From positions 32,074-96,073 of the forward strand of contig ML210260.1 in the NCBI GenBank assembly GCA_004369085.1: DNA of 64,000 nt, given 5' to 3'. Both the position numbers and the translations under genes were made by a program. The notes under the pieces are model-generated. The model saw nothing but the letters and a program-made list of their open reading frames with translations. It made no database searches and was not told the DNA's origin. Below are positions 10,908 through 22,088 of the stretch, one piece after another; within the stretch, counting starts at the first letter, position 1; every line of letters starts with the position of its first letter. Source of the stretch: Coprinopsis marcescibilis (Eukaryota > Basidiomycota > Agaricomycetes > Agaricales > Psathyrellaceae).

Positions 10908-13688
10908 TTAGACGATACCTTTGATGAGTATATTTTCTAGCCGATAGTATTCAGGGACAATCGCTGCGTAGGTCATGAACGCATCGACGTCAGAGTCAGC
11001 GACCTTTGCGAGGCCTATTTGGACCTCGGCATCTGCGGTAGGCAATGCAGTGACAGGCGTGAGAGGTGCTGGAGTGGTCGGCGTGACCGAAGTCCCATTG
11101 GATGGGCTGGGGATTCCCATACCGCTCAAGCTGAGGTCGGGTGTTGGGAAACCAGTGGACCCCTGCCCCAGACCTGGGCTGCTCGAAAGCGTCTCCCCTG
11201 ACCTCAACCGCGATGTCCCCGGGCCGAAGCCGGCGTCGAAGGATGGTGATCCCCCGCCATAAATGCCCCCGCCCATAACCCCGCCAGGTGCCAAGTTTTG
11301 TTGGAACCGACCGTTCCGTTGGGGATCCATCTCCTCCTCCTCATCTTCCTCCACAAATACATTGGTGGAAAGGCTAGACCGCGGGCCTGGCTGGCCGAAC
11401 GGAGTACTAGCGCCCGAGTTAGCACCGCTTCCTGGGGCATGCGTCAGTCCCGCAGCAACACTCCCCGCCCCATTGATGTTGGTCCGCAAGGGAAGGTTGT
11501 TCGTGGCAACCCATCGCTTCCCAAGCAACCTCCTAATCTCATCCTCGTACACAGCCAATCCACCGAATCCCGACTCTCGACCCCAGACCCATCGCGCCAC
11601 ATAGGCGCCACCCAGCGTTGCTCGACTCGGGTACCCTTGTGCTGGCGCATTGCGATGAGGTGAGACTTGCGCCGAGTCGATTTGTGTACCGGGAACGAAA
11701 ACGGGTGCGTTGAAGATGTCGCCGACCAGGTTCGACACGCTGGGGAAGTTGGCGGCGGCGCCTGTTGCAATAATACGAGTGGGCAACATGGTGTGATCAT
11801 ACGGGTCGAAAGGCAACCCGAGGGTTTCGAGGGTTATCGTTGCCTTTGACCGAACCCCGACAGCTGGCGTTGGGGGACCGATGAGTTGTGACTTTCTGAC
11901 GCCCAACGCGCCTGAGCCGATGGTGTGCGCCCATTTGATTCGGAGGTTGAGCAGCTGGCTTTCGAGTAGGCACCGGGGATTGGCGCGGAGGTCGCGGAAT
12001 TCGTTGACCTTGATGCCAGTTTCAAACCGGTAAATACCCTTGACTCGAGAGTAAGGGAAGCTGTCGCCTTGTAGGTACCAGAAGCTGAAGAGCTTGTCAT
12101 CCAGGCTGTTCAAGACAATAATCAGATATTTAGATTTCGGTCATTGGTGAAAGGTCAGCCAGCTTACCCAATGGACCCTCCAGGAGGTACAATGGCAACA
12201 AGTCGATCGAATGCACTCCAACTTTTAGTGTACATGTCTCGGACAAGAGCACGAGGGACATCGGCGTTCCTTTGGGTTCAAACTTCAGAATGCCATTGAA
12301 GAAAGATACAAGAGTAGAATACCTGCTACAGAGGGCGGCAATGTATCTTCGTTTTTCGCCGGCTTCTTGAGCTGGGTGGGGGTATAGATTATAAAGACGC
12401 TTAGGGATATAATGCTGCGCTGGTGTGAGTAAGGTATCCATAGGTCCAAAGGAGAGGACCGCATCATTAGGAGAGGGGCAGAGGGAAAGATATGTTGATA
12501 TGTAGTCCGAAGTGAATGCAGAAACAACGGTTTCTACAGAAATGGTTATAAACGATCGAAGGGGACATATAGTGACGACTCACCAGGATCGAAGCCATAT
12601 CGTTCAACTAGATACCTCGAAATATTGCCAACTCGTCTTCCGCCTCCGGTGACATCGACATCACCGAGCCAGCCTCGCACCCTTCTTCCATCCTCGCGTG
12701 TTCCAGCGACGATTTCCAAAATATCTTCGTCCCAATGACCTTGACCGGTCGTGTTGTTGGGTGAAGCGCTGTGCGTCCAGAGTCCAGTTGCGCAGGCTTC
12801 AGATTCGGTCATGTGCATCCACTTCCCAGTGATGAGACTGCCAATGAATGCGCTGGCAAGTTGAACCCGTCCAGTGCGTCCCCAGACCTCGACTGGCCAG
12901 GTTTCCCTAACTCGCATGAGCTGAGCGGCTACCATCGAGGCGGTAGCTGCCATTCCAACACGAGCCGCCATAAGGTCTGGTCCTCCAAGCAGACTCTCAA
13001 TAGCCAGCGCATGGCTATGGGATGAGGTATCTTGAGCCGTTGGGGTGTTAGGGAGCGAGAAGCTTGGTGCCGGGAAATGTTGATGGAACGGCAGGTTTGG
13101 ATCTAATGAAGACAATGAAGGCAGGGTCGTTGATTTCCACCAAACTAGAGCATGCTAGGGGGTCTATTAGAGATATTGCAAATAAACACTGCAATAATCA
13201 ATACCTGAGAAGCTCCCCCAATGGCTTTAATCTTCGTAAGGTCATAATGATGGTGTAGTTTCTCGAAGAGCATGTCTGACGTCACGTGATTAAGATCACC
13301 GGAGGAATGCCAAATTAGTCAATGGTCAAAAATAAATGGACGCCGAGTAAACCAAAAAATTTGGTTCCGTTCAAGGATTCAAAAGATGGAGGGGAATGCT
13401 CACCGAGTCCCTTGATCCACATTTCTACTGGAGTTGTATAGGCCTCGCCTGGAGTTGTGAATATACCGCCATGAGTTCTGGAGAGATGCGACAGCTTCGA
13501 TCAGTTGGTGTGCCAAAGGTGTAGCAGCGATGGGTGACGCACTGGTAATCGGACAACTCGGTATCGAAGTCGACACATTCTACTCCAACCAGCTCAAGAC
13601 TTTCGTCGACGATTGACGCTCTGAACTGGTCTGTTGCCAGCTCGATCCCCAGGAAGAGCGCCGGTCCGGATTTAGGTGCAGCAGGCAT
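10908..13688 (-). CDS. D-xylulose kinase (FGGY family) with low-complexity insertion
   Basis: Seven exons (13688-13543, 13477-13404, 13275-13205, 13154-12584, 12533-12323, 12269-12168, 12105-10908) give 790 aa; fungal xylulokinases are usually about 570-620. FGGY kinases phosphorylate D-xylulose to xylulose 5-phosphate, feeding the pentose phosphate pathway. The N-terminus carries LFLGIELATDQFRASIVD (first ATPase lobe). AIGGASQHALVWW, DLMAARVGMAA and FGPMDTLLTP match substrate and lobe segments. IIATGAAANFPSVSNLVGD and GGAYVARWVWGRE are the C-terminal nucleotide-site motifs. Residues of about 599-752 (11024-11483) are a Gly/Ser/Pro/Asn-rich insertion with an acidic run. It falls between the GGAY motif and the conserved C-terminal helix (VDAFMTYAAIVPEYYRLE). 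The start chosen is the first ATG adjoining the conserved block; one in-frame ATG lies 13 codons upstream. Confidence 0.88.
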
Positions 13689-16063
13689 TGGATGGTACTG
13701 GTATATTAAATGGTTGGTATCTTGCAATGTTTTGGTATTCTTGAGATGTTCGTAGCGTAAATTTTGAAGAAATGTAGGACCAAACGAGGCTCTCCAGCGC
13801 TAGGTTGGGGTCCGCACTGAGGTATTAGGAAGCTGAATACGAGAAAGGAATGTGAGGTGGCAAATGGTCCAGTCCGGTGAAATCGAGGGCGTTGGTGGTA
13901 GATATAGAGAAATCGTTGGGAATCGTGAGTCTCTACAGGTCTTGGTCGTCACTGAGTTGTAACAAGAAGGATACGTCGCCGAAAAAGATGCAAACCAAGT
14001 CAGTTCGATTCTCACCCTTTTCGCGTCCACAACCGTCCGGCATCATCATTCACCTCAATTACGTCAGCAAACATGTCAGCTCTTTTCTCATCCCTTACTA
14101 CTGGCCTCTATAACTCTGCGTCGATTACCGCAGTGCCAGTCTCGACACCTGTCTGGTCGCCTATCAGTACCTTTGGAGCCCAGGAAGGGCATCAGATAAC
14201 CAGAGGTCCTGCTCATTGAGAAATTCAGTATTTACTGCCGCGGTTCAAGTTGCCCGTACGATTGATTATACGCCGTGTTGCACAAGTATCGAAATGTGTC
14301 TCAACATCACTCTCGGCAGACGCTTACTGTTCAAGGTGAACTCGACTCGGACAATTGTCAGCCTTGAGACTCGGGGTGATATTAATCAAACCCAACACAT
14401 CGGACGCAAGGTTGGTGGTGGCGCGAAGAAGCTTTAATTCGTATTTCTCTCATTAAATCGCTGCTTGTTTGGCCCACGCCTTTACTCGCCTCTCACAAAC
14501 AGTCAACTAGATTGCCTAATGACGCGGTAATGATATCCTTCGATGCGAGTAGTTCTTTGGGAACCACGCCAATCGAGCCTCGAGCTTGGAAGGTTCTTCT
14601 TAGAGAAGAAGTGCCGCATGAAAGGAAGTAACCAACGTTGCTGTACAGAATCCTTCGTGTCGCCTTGACTTCTATCGGTGTTCTCGAGACCCAGAAAGCG
14701 ACTGGTGTTATTTTGGCTATTGAAGTTCCTGCTCTACCTGTCCTTGAGGTAGGTCGCCCACTTCCGTGTGGAACGATATGGTGAGATGGTGAGTGGTAGA
14801 ACTGATAGACCGGATGTTCTTTGTAACCAGGGTGCATGGTGCTGCGCGGCGTGACTCTGGCGCGTCGCGGTAGGCCTGATTGGGGCTCTTTAGGGCAGGC
14901 TTAACCGCGCCCTCAAAAGTACGACTCGGGCAAACGTGAAGCTGTGAAGTACAAGTAAGTTCTGATGCCCGTGTGTTGCTATCCAGCTGCATGCTGCCCT
15001 GCAGTTCCCAAGGTTTCGCTATACCGGTAAGTACCTCGGGCGGGTCATCAATGCGAATCACTCAGTCTTCCACTCCAAGTCGCTTGGCACTAGGCTATCA
15101 CTGGCCATATAATACTAGGTGGGTATGCAACTGTGAGCAGGACTTTGAACACTGCATCGTATCTCAGCAGCCTTGAAAAGCCAGTGGCTCCCTGCAATGG
15201 TGAGCCTAGGCAGGAGGCGAGCTTCTTGGTCTAACTTGAAGTTATCCGCTTGATCGACGAGGATTCCGAGGAGGTAGTGGAATGCTTGAAGTGCCCAATA
15301 CTAGTAGACGGAGTCATCTCCGCAAGGGAGTCCAGTTCTCTGGTTTTGGGTCTTACAGCAGTTCAAACATCGGTTGGCGAGGTGGAGGGCAGTATCATCG
15401 CCGAGATGGAAGATGCTTTGCTGGAGGAGATAACAAAGCTTGAAGCATAGAACAGGATGGAGCTGAATCCTCGAAGTTGAGGATACAATCTCACCCGTTT
15501 ACTCGTCACTGATTATATGCTGATATTCTACGCGTAATAGATGTCTGTCTAACACATGCAAACGCATCCAGAATCTAGCAAGCCATAATACCAAGGCGAT
15601 CAGTTGGAAATCATCGCTGAAGGTGATTTCTATGCGTACTGTGCTGAAAGACTGACTGCGAGAAGTAGATCGAGGTATCACAGGATGTCCGTTGTGTCCT
15701 AGTACCAAGTGAGGAGAACAATGGTAGTCATTTGGAATTTGGACACCATTACTTTGCGCAGCACGATGGCACGTGTGCGTAGAACTTCATTGTGGCTGCG
15801 TAAATTGAAGCCATTCAAGGTATGTTCCAGAACGTACAGGGAGAAGCACCAAAAGTTGCTGTTTAGCTGAACGCACAACCTGTCGCTGTTAGCTGCTGAG
15901 CTACATAACAGTCCGAGTTGGGGGCGTTGAGGTCTCCACCGACGCGGGTGTTTAGGGCAGGGCTAAGCGCGAGACTTTTTAAGCGGAGATTCAATCAATT
16001 TAGTCAATGACAACTCACGCACTGGGGCGCGACTACGTCGCGTGCAATTCTGTGCATAGAAAA
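13689..16063. other. Gene-poor 2.4 kb with ORF fragments
   Basis: No complete gene could be assembled between the xylulokinase start and the SNF2 gene. On the plus strand there is an ATG-led frame at 14072-14218 (MSALFSSLTTGLYNSA...). Further open pieces lie around 14640-14750 and 15250-15450, the last with a plausible acidic helix ending in EEITKLEA. They could be fragments of one decayed gene or chance frames. Confidence 0.35.
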
Positions 16064-19000
16064 ATGAGTTCAGCTGAATCATCCCCTCTTCCCGTGGGGT
16101 TCGACGATGAAAGTAGGGCGTCGCACTCAGCCGCAGTTAGCACAGCGCCGTCTTCACCGCCAGGACACCCCCTGTCCGAGTATAGTCGCGCCTCGAGTGA
16201 ACTTGAAATAATGGTTAGTAATTGCTTGTCTTACTTTCTGAGACGCTCAGTCCATTTTCTTTTAGGAAACCAAAGTCGCCGAGCAAGAAGCTGCAGATGA
16301 GGCTGAAAATCTGGTACGAGGTTTCGTAGGAGTCTCAGGGGCGTTTCTGACGTGTTGGCAGGCATTCACTTCTGAGAGACTGCAAAAACTGCAGACGGTC
16401 TTGGAAAGGTCTACAATTTACTCAAATATCCTGAGAGAGCGATTGGAAGAGGACCGCAAGAGACAAACTGAGCTCTTGGAGCAGGAACAACGAAAGGCGG
16501 GCTCCAAACGCTCCCGAACATCTGAGCGAGACGTCAAGGGCAAGAAGAAATTGAGAAGAGGCAAGGACGGAGATGCAGAGGCCGTCGAGGAAGAGGACAA
16601 GATTAAGACAGCAGAGGAGCTCGGAGTGTTCCAGCAACCGAAGCTTATTACTGGCGCGAAGCTAAAGCCATATCAACTGGAAGGGCTCCAGTGGATGGTG
16701 TCGCTGGATCAGAACGGAATTTCAGGAATCCTCGGTACGTCTTTCGCAATACTTGCCGGGACCATTTAACCAACCCGCACCTATAGCTGACGAAATGGGC
16801 CTCGGCAAGGTATGGTCTAGTTGAAATGTCACCGCGCTTTCTGACATACATTCATAGACCTTACAAACCATTGCTTTCAGTGCATACCTCCGAGAACGCA
16901 ACAACAGCAGACCATTCCTCGTTGTGTGTCCTCTTAGTGTGTTGCACAATTGGGTGGCTGAGTACGAGAAGTTTGCACCAGAAGTATGTCTGCTTCTTTG
17001 CCCTTACTTCGTGTAATAACTGTCAGAAAAGATCCCAGTATGCATGTACCATGGTACACCAGCCGAGAGAGCGGAACTCAGAAACACAGTTATGTCTCTT
17101 GATCGAACGGAAGCGGTCCAACCCAAACAGAAGGGCAAATCTCCAACGACGAAAAAAGGCCGTGGTCGACCCAGACCGTCGACGTCGGGTCGCAAATCCT
17201 CAAGGAAAGCAAAGGTGGACAGCGATTCTGAGGACGAACTAAACTCTATTCCTGTAACAACAAAACCCACAACTTCCTCCTTCCCCATTGTCATAACTAC
17301 CTACGACATCATCATGAGAGACAGAATCCATTTGTCGCGATACGAGTGGGGATATATTGTCGTCGACGAAGGCCATCGTTTGAAGAATCTTAACTGCAAG
17401 TTGATGAAGGAAATCAAGAAATACTCAAGTGCGGGTAGAATGATCCTGACTGGCACCCCTTTGCATGTAAGCCAGCAGCCCTTTTCCGTCTCCTTTCAGG
17501 TGCTGACCCCTTTGCAGAACAACCTCGCCGAACTGTGGTCTCTTCTGAATTTTATTCTGCCTGATATCTTCGACGATATCGAGACGTTCCAAGAATGGTT
17601 TGCACTTCGCTTCCTCTGCACTACCAATTCTCTGACCTTTTGGCCTTTCTGATAAATAGGTTCAGCCTTCCAACACTGCAGCAATCCCTCCCTCAAGCCC
17701 AATCAAACCATATTATATCTTCATTGCATGCGATTCTGAAGCCTTTCCTCCTGCGCCGGCTGAAGGTCGATGTCGAAATGAACCTCCCACCCAAGAAGGA
17801 ATACGTACTCTATGCGCCTCTCAGTGTACGCCAACGAGAGGCGTATGACAAGGTTCTTGACGGAAATATTCGAGACTGGCTCATTTCCGGCGGGACAGCA
17901 GGGAATGATGTGGCCTCCGCGTCACCGTTGGCTCCTGAACCACAGGCAGACGAGGCGGATGATGAGCCTGTCAGCAAGCGACGCGGCTCGAGAAGGGCGA
18001 AGGGAACGAAAAGTTATGCTGTTGACGGCGATGATGACGAGTACTTCGAGATGCTGGAACGAGGAGAGGTCGACCAGACTGGTGTTAAGCGTAAGCTAAC
18101 CAGAGAGGAGGAAGCAGAGGAGGAAGCACGGGTTGGAAGAGAGCATCAGCTCCGAGTCAAAGGTTTGTTCGATCTTGTATGGTTTTGATCCAGATCCTGA
18201 CCGACATTACGCTTCTAGTCAAGCAGGTCAATAACATGCGGTTACAAAACGTCGTCATGCAGCTTCGGAAAGTATGCTCACACCCGTTTCTGTTTGACTG
18301 GCCCGTCGACGCCAAGACGAAAGAGCCAGTCCTTGGTGAAGAGCTGGTTAACGCGAGTGGAAAGATGATGGTCCTCGATCGTCTTCTGCGGGAGTTGTTC
18401 AGACGAGACCACAAGGTCCTCATTTTCAGCCAATTTACTACGATGCTGGATATCCTTCAGGTTCGCCGACATTGACGCCTTCCTTTTAACTTTGTCGTTG
18501 ACCAAGCATCTAGGATTGGGCTGTCGATGGCATGGGTTGGAACATCTGTCGGATCGACGGATCGTCAAGCCCCATGCAGCGGAAGGCGGAGATGGAACGT
18601 TTCCAGACCAGTGGAGATGCTCCTGATGCTCCTCGACTGTTCCTTCTGAGCACGCGAGCTGGTGGCCTCGGTATCAATCTTGTGGCAGCTGACACCGTCA
18701 TCTTCTACGACCAAGATTGGGTGAGTTGCCCCTGAAGCCACTTCCTTTTTGGTTGCTGACGGGTTTTACAGAATCCTCAAATGGACATCCAGGCCCAAGA
18801 TCGCGCGCATAGGATTGGCCAGACGAGACCTGTCTTGATCTTCAGACTTTTGAGTGCTCATACTATCGAAACTACGATCATGCAGCGCGCCACGGAGAAG
18901 AGGAAACTAGAGGCACTCGTTATCGCCAAGGGTGAGAAAGCTGTGTTCTTAGTTTTCATGATTGTAATTAACCATGGTGATGTCTCGCAGGTAAATTCAG

Positions 19001-19346
19001 AAAGCCTGCAGCAGCCGCGAGCAATAAGCGTGAAACAATGGCTGAATATGCAACTGATCTTCTCAGGCTCGAAGGGGAAAAAATCACAGTTGTTCCGAAC
19101 ACCCAGGAAGGAAAGGCAGGGGTCTTGAATGATGAGGAGCTTAACATGCTTTTGGATCGTAGTCCCGAAGTATTCTCGGATCGTGGAAAGGGCTGGACCT
19201 CGACTGCGGCAGCAGGGGAGTCTTTGGTGTCCAAAACCGGTACTGTGCATGGGAAACGAACAGCTTTCGCTGTTTATGAGGCTCCTGTGGAAGTGGGTAA
19301 CGATGCATTGGCGCATATGTTCGGAGAGGACGCGAACGATGATTAG
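16064..19346 (+). CDS. SNF2-family chromatin remodeller, LSH/HELLS (IRC5/DDM1) type
   Basis: Twelve exons (16064-16213, 16266-16313, 16362-16734, 16787-16809, 16858-16983, 17032-17466, 17518-17597, 17660-18162, 18219-18460, 18514-18720, 18772-18931, 18991-19346) give 900 aa. Lobe 1 carries [15 protein letters not shown], the Walker A region ADEMGLGKT (about 191-199) and DEGHRLKN (D352). Lobe 2 carries [29 protein letters not shown] and [11 protein letters not shown]. An insertion in lobe 1 contains an AT-hook core GRGRPRP (residues 282-289). A second basic/acidic insertion lies at about 18000. In plants and animals this family uses ATP to remodel nucleosomes and supports heterochromatin and DNA methylation; yeast Irc5 acts in genome stability. 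An in-frame ATG at 16007 could add 19 residues. Acceptor 17030-31 was chosen because it preserves the family sequence IPVCMYHG. Confidence 0.9.
17155..17178 (+). other. AT-hook coding segment in SNF2 gene
   Basis: Codons for KGRGRPRP lie inside the exon coding for helicase lobe 1, just before DEGH. RGRP is the core of the AT-hook minor-groove DNA-binding motif. It is flanked by Ser/Thr/Lys-rich disordered sequence, as expected for a flexible insertion. Confidence 0.65.
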
Positions 19347-20053
19347 ATCTTAACCCTGCTTTCGTGGCCCCTGTTTCTTGATGCACTCTGTTTTACATCG
19401 CTCTCTCGTGTGTCGTTGTCTTTGTACTTCGCTGTTCGCTAATACGCTGTTATATTTTCGTAGGATATCCATCTAATTCATCTTATCATGGGCATTTGAC
19501 CATTTCTTGCCATCTCTCCGCAGCTAGCTTTCACTGGGTTTCTCCGTTGTCGCTCACGGGGGTGTTGCCCTGGTTAATTCACAAGGTTTCCATCCATATG
19601 GAGGAATGCTCTGAATGAATTGGGTGGGTGGGTGGGTGATCAAATCCGACATCGACTCTGTTCGCCGGCATCACCTAATGCCACCCCTCTAATAAACCTT
19701 TATCTCCCTTATTTCCGCCAGGGTGGCTGGTTAGGTCCTGATAAGACAAAAGATTGAGTTGAAGAACTCGACCACCGCTTGCGGTCCATCAGGGTTCTCG
19801 ACCACGTTACTGGTGTGTCCACATTTCAAACTCGGGAACCCAATGGCAGGGCTGGAAAGTGACGATCACTGTCTTTGGAAGAGGTACTTAGGTATGCCCA
19901 GGGCGTTGGCAATAAAGGTTCTACACTCGGTTTACCCTTCTCCTCCTTCTCTCTTTCTTGAAACTCTTCAGAACATGTACGTCTTATTGAACTCTTTCTT
20001 CGCATTCTGTCTTGACCGCGTTTTCCTTCAGACACGAAATCTTTTGAACGACA
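19347..20053. other. Spacer between SNF2 gene and nucleotidyltransferase A
   Basis: This holds the 3' UTR of the remodeller and the promoter of the next gene. It contains a short (TGGG)4 microsatellite at 19621-19638. No gene is supported. Confidence 0.4.
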
Positions 20054-21430
20054 ATGTCGGAAGAGGTCCTCGGAATTATGCTCAGGGAAAACATCATGGC
20101 AGGCCTACCTTCACGAATGAAGGCCTACAAGGATTATATGGGTCTCGGTGTTCCTCCGTGCGGAGAATACGCACCGAAACCGACGAGCATCGATCCTCCG
20201 CCTTGGATGCCTGCTCAACACAATCCTGGGGTGTTTCAGCGACTTTCGTGCGTTTACGTTTACACTGACTCTTTTGCTCAATCCGTTTGCTTAATCAAAA
20301 TCGCTCTTGCTATTAGGCTCCACCGCGAGATCGAACACTTTATGGCGTATATGAGGCCGACGAACGAGGAGGTCATCATTCGGAAAGACCTTATTTCTCG
20401 GTTTACGAGACTCGTTGGGAGGGTCGACTCAAAGGCCAAGGTTCGCTGCGTTGGCCCGGAAGCAACTGGACTCTGCTTCCCAACGTCTGACATTGACATG
20501 GTCATTACGTTTGGAAGTTCCAGTATCGGACCTTCTGTGCTACACTCTAGCTCTTCCACCAAGGCGAGGTTCTCCGAGTTGGAATTCAAGATACGAAGCT
20601 CGGGGTTCGCGAGCAAAATTGATTCTTTCTTGACCGGGCCTGTTCCTTTGTTAAGGATCAGGGATGCGGTGACTGGGGTTAAGATCGAGCTCACCGCGGC
20701 GACGGATGACCACGGTGTTAGGGCGGCGGAGGCGGTTCAAGCTTGGACGAGGTCGGAGAATAGGTCGGTCATAGAGAGTTTGGTGATGGTTCTCAAGTTG
20801 TTCTTAGCCATCCGGCGACTGGATACGACCTATTCCGGAGGGGTCAACATGTATATGCTGGTGTGGATGGTGGTTGCGTGGGTTGAGCTCGAGCTGCCAA
20901 AGTTGTCATTGGGGAAGGGAGCGTCGTATTCCCGACGGGATGAGGTCAATCCTAGGATGGTCTCGTCTCATGGGCTGTCATCGAAACCTTGGCACTCAAC
21001 AACCACCCCATCGTCATACCCTGACCCTATCAATCTAGGTGTCGCTCTGACCTCGTTTCTCAAGTTTTACGGAGAAGAATTCGACGCAACCACCGCAACG
21101 ATCCGGTTCTCCGAGAATTCCGTGACGTACGCTGTCAAAAATCGACTCTATTCGCACTCCACCTTGCAGGAATACTTGATTTCTGTTACGGATCCTGTGG
21201 ACGCTGATGTCGACCTCGGGTTGAAGGCGTACGCGATCAAACATGTTCAAGCCAGTTTCCTCGAGGCCTACCAAGCACTGGAGTCGCTGGAACATGGTTA
21301 TGGCAGCCGAAGCCAGATGGTAAAGGCCAGGATGCAGGGAACTTTGGGCTGTCTTTTGGGTGGAGACTATACGCATTTTATTTTCAGGCGGAAGAGAATT
21401 TTAGAGAAGTGGAGGAGAAGTAAATATTGA
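20054..21430 (+). CDS. TRF4-like nucleotidyltransferase, copy A (Glu at third catalytic site)
   Basis: Two exons (20054-20247 and 20317-21430) give 435 aa. The N-terminal motif LRENIMAGLPSRMK is shared with copy B. The nucleotidyltransferase core has TGLCFPTSDIDMVI (D123, D125), then VPLLRIRDAVTG and IELT, where the third catalytic carboxylate position is E189 instead of Asp. Downstream GVNMYMLVWMVVAW and LGVALTSFLKFYGEEF match the central and nucleotide-recognition parts of non-canonical poly(A) polymerases (Trf4/5, PAPD5). Those enzymes add short A-tails to RNAs for the exosome. The protein lacks the long termini of canonical Trf4. Tandem placement, the shared intron position and phase with copy B indicate gene duplication. 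The Asp-to-Glu change may lower or alter activity. Substrate is unknown. Confidence 0.82.
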   Translation: MSEEVLGIMLRENIMAGLPSRMKAYKDYMGLGVPPCGEYAPKPTSIDPPPWMPAQHNPGVFQRLSCVYVYTDSFAQSVCLIKIALAIRLHREIEHFMAYMRPTNEEVIIRKDLISRFTRLVGRVDSKAKVRCVGPEATGLCFPTSDIDMVITFGSSSIGPSVLHSSSSTKARFSELEFKIRSSGFASKIDSFLTGPVPLLRIRDAVTGVKIELTAATDDHGVRAAEAVQAWTRSENRSVIESLVMVLKLFLAIRRLDTTYSGGVNMYMLVWMVVAWVELELPKLSLGKGASYSRRDEVNPRMVSSHGLSSKPWHSTTTPSSYPDPINLGVALTSFLKFYGEEFDATTATIRFSENSVTYAVKNRLYSHSTLQEYLISVTDPVDADVDLGLKAYAIKHVQASFLEAYQALESLEHGYGSRSQMVKARMQGTLGCLLGGDYTHFIFRRKRILEKWRRSKY

Positions 21431-22088
21431 TGGCTTCAAGTACATTAGCTTGAATTAGTGCTGAGCCTGGCATTTTTCAGAACATACATTGTCTTGATTT
21501 CAGCATCATGATCAGATTGCTTACAGACGAACCTTAGATTTCAACTTCAGAGCTGAAATGAAGTATTTGCCTTGCAGAGGAATCGAACCCCTCGTATTTG
21601 GGCCTTGGCTTTTTGCGCCATCATGAGGAGCTGCGTCTCTCTTCTCCTCCAAGTTCCTTGTCCGAATGACTGCAACGGATTGTACATCGTTTCTGCCAGG
21701 CTATTCATGTATTGAAATATATGATATCCATACACATAGGGTTTGTAGCGCAACGACCCAGCAGGTTTACGTCTACTCAACGCTGTTCTCAAGACTTCAA
21801 GAGGACGTTGGCTCCACTCACATGTTACTTACGCTCGCTCCTCTACAAGAAGCAGAAGTACGCGGGTAGCACCCGTTCAGGCGTTTCCCGCAGTCAGAAA
21901 GCAATAAGGTGGGAGTTCTGCCGCTGATGTGTGAGGGGCTTCCAAATTTAAACTGCTTAAATGAACGGCTCCCACAGGGTCAGTTCTCATTCCTCTCCTT
22001 CCCCGCAGTTCACCGTCACCTACTCAGGTTAACCTTTGAGAACGCATATCTCACCTTCAATCTGCCGCTGGATTCCCACTCTAAAAGC
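21431..22088. other. Spacer between the two nucleotidyltransferase copies
   Basis: This 658-nt stretch holds the copy A 3' UTR and the copy B promoter. On the minus strand 21574-21596 resembles a tRNA T-arm, but no full tRNA can be folded (see rejected items). Confidence 0.4.

Noticed and set aside
10975..11663. Plus-strand open frames opposite the xylulokinase last exon
   Set aside because: They are shadows of a GC-rich coding exon and lack family features.
21574..21640. tRNA-like T-arm on the minus strand (AGGGG-TTCGATT-CCTCT) between the nucleotidyltransferase copies
   Set aside because: No matching 5' acceptor strand, D-arm or anticodon stem can be found upstream; at best a tRNA relic.
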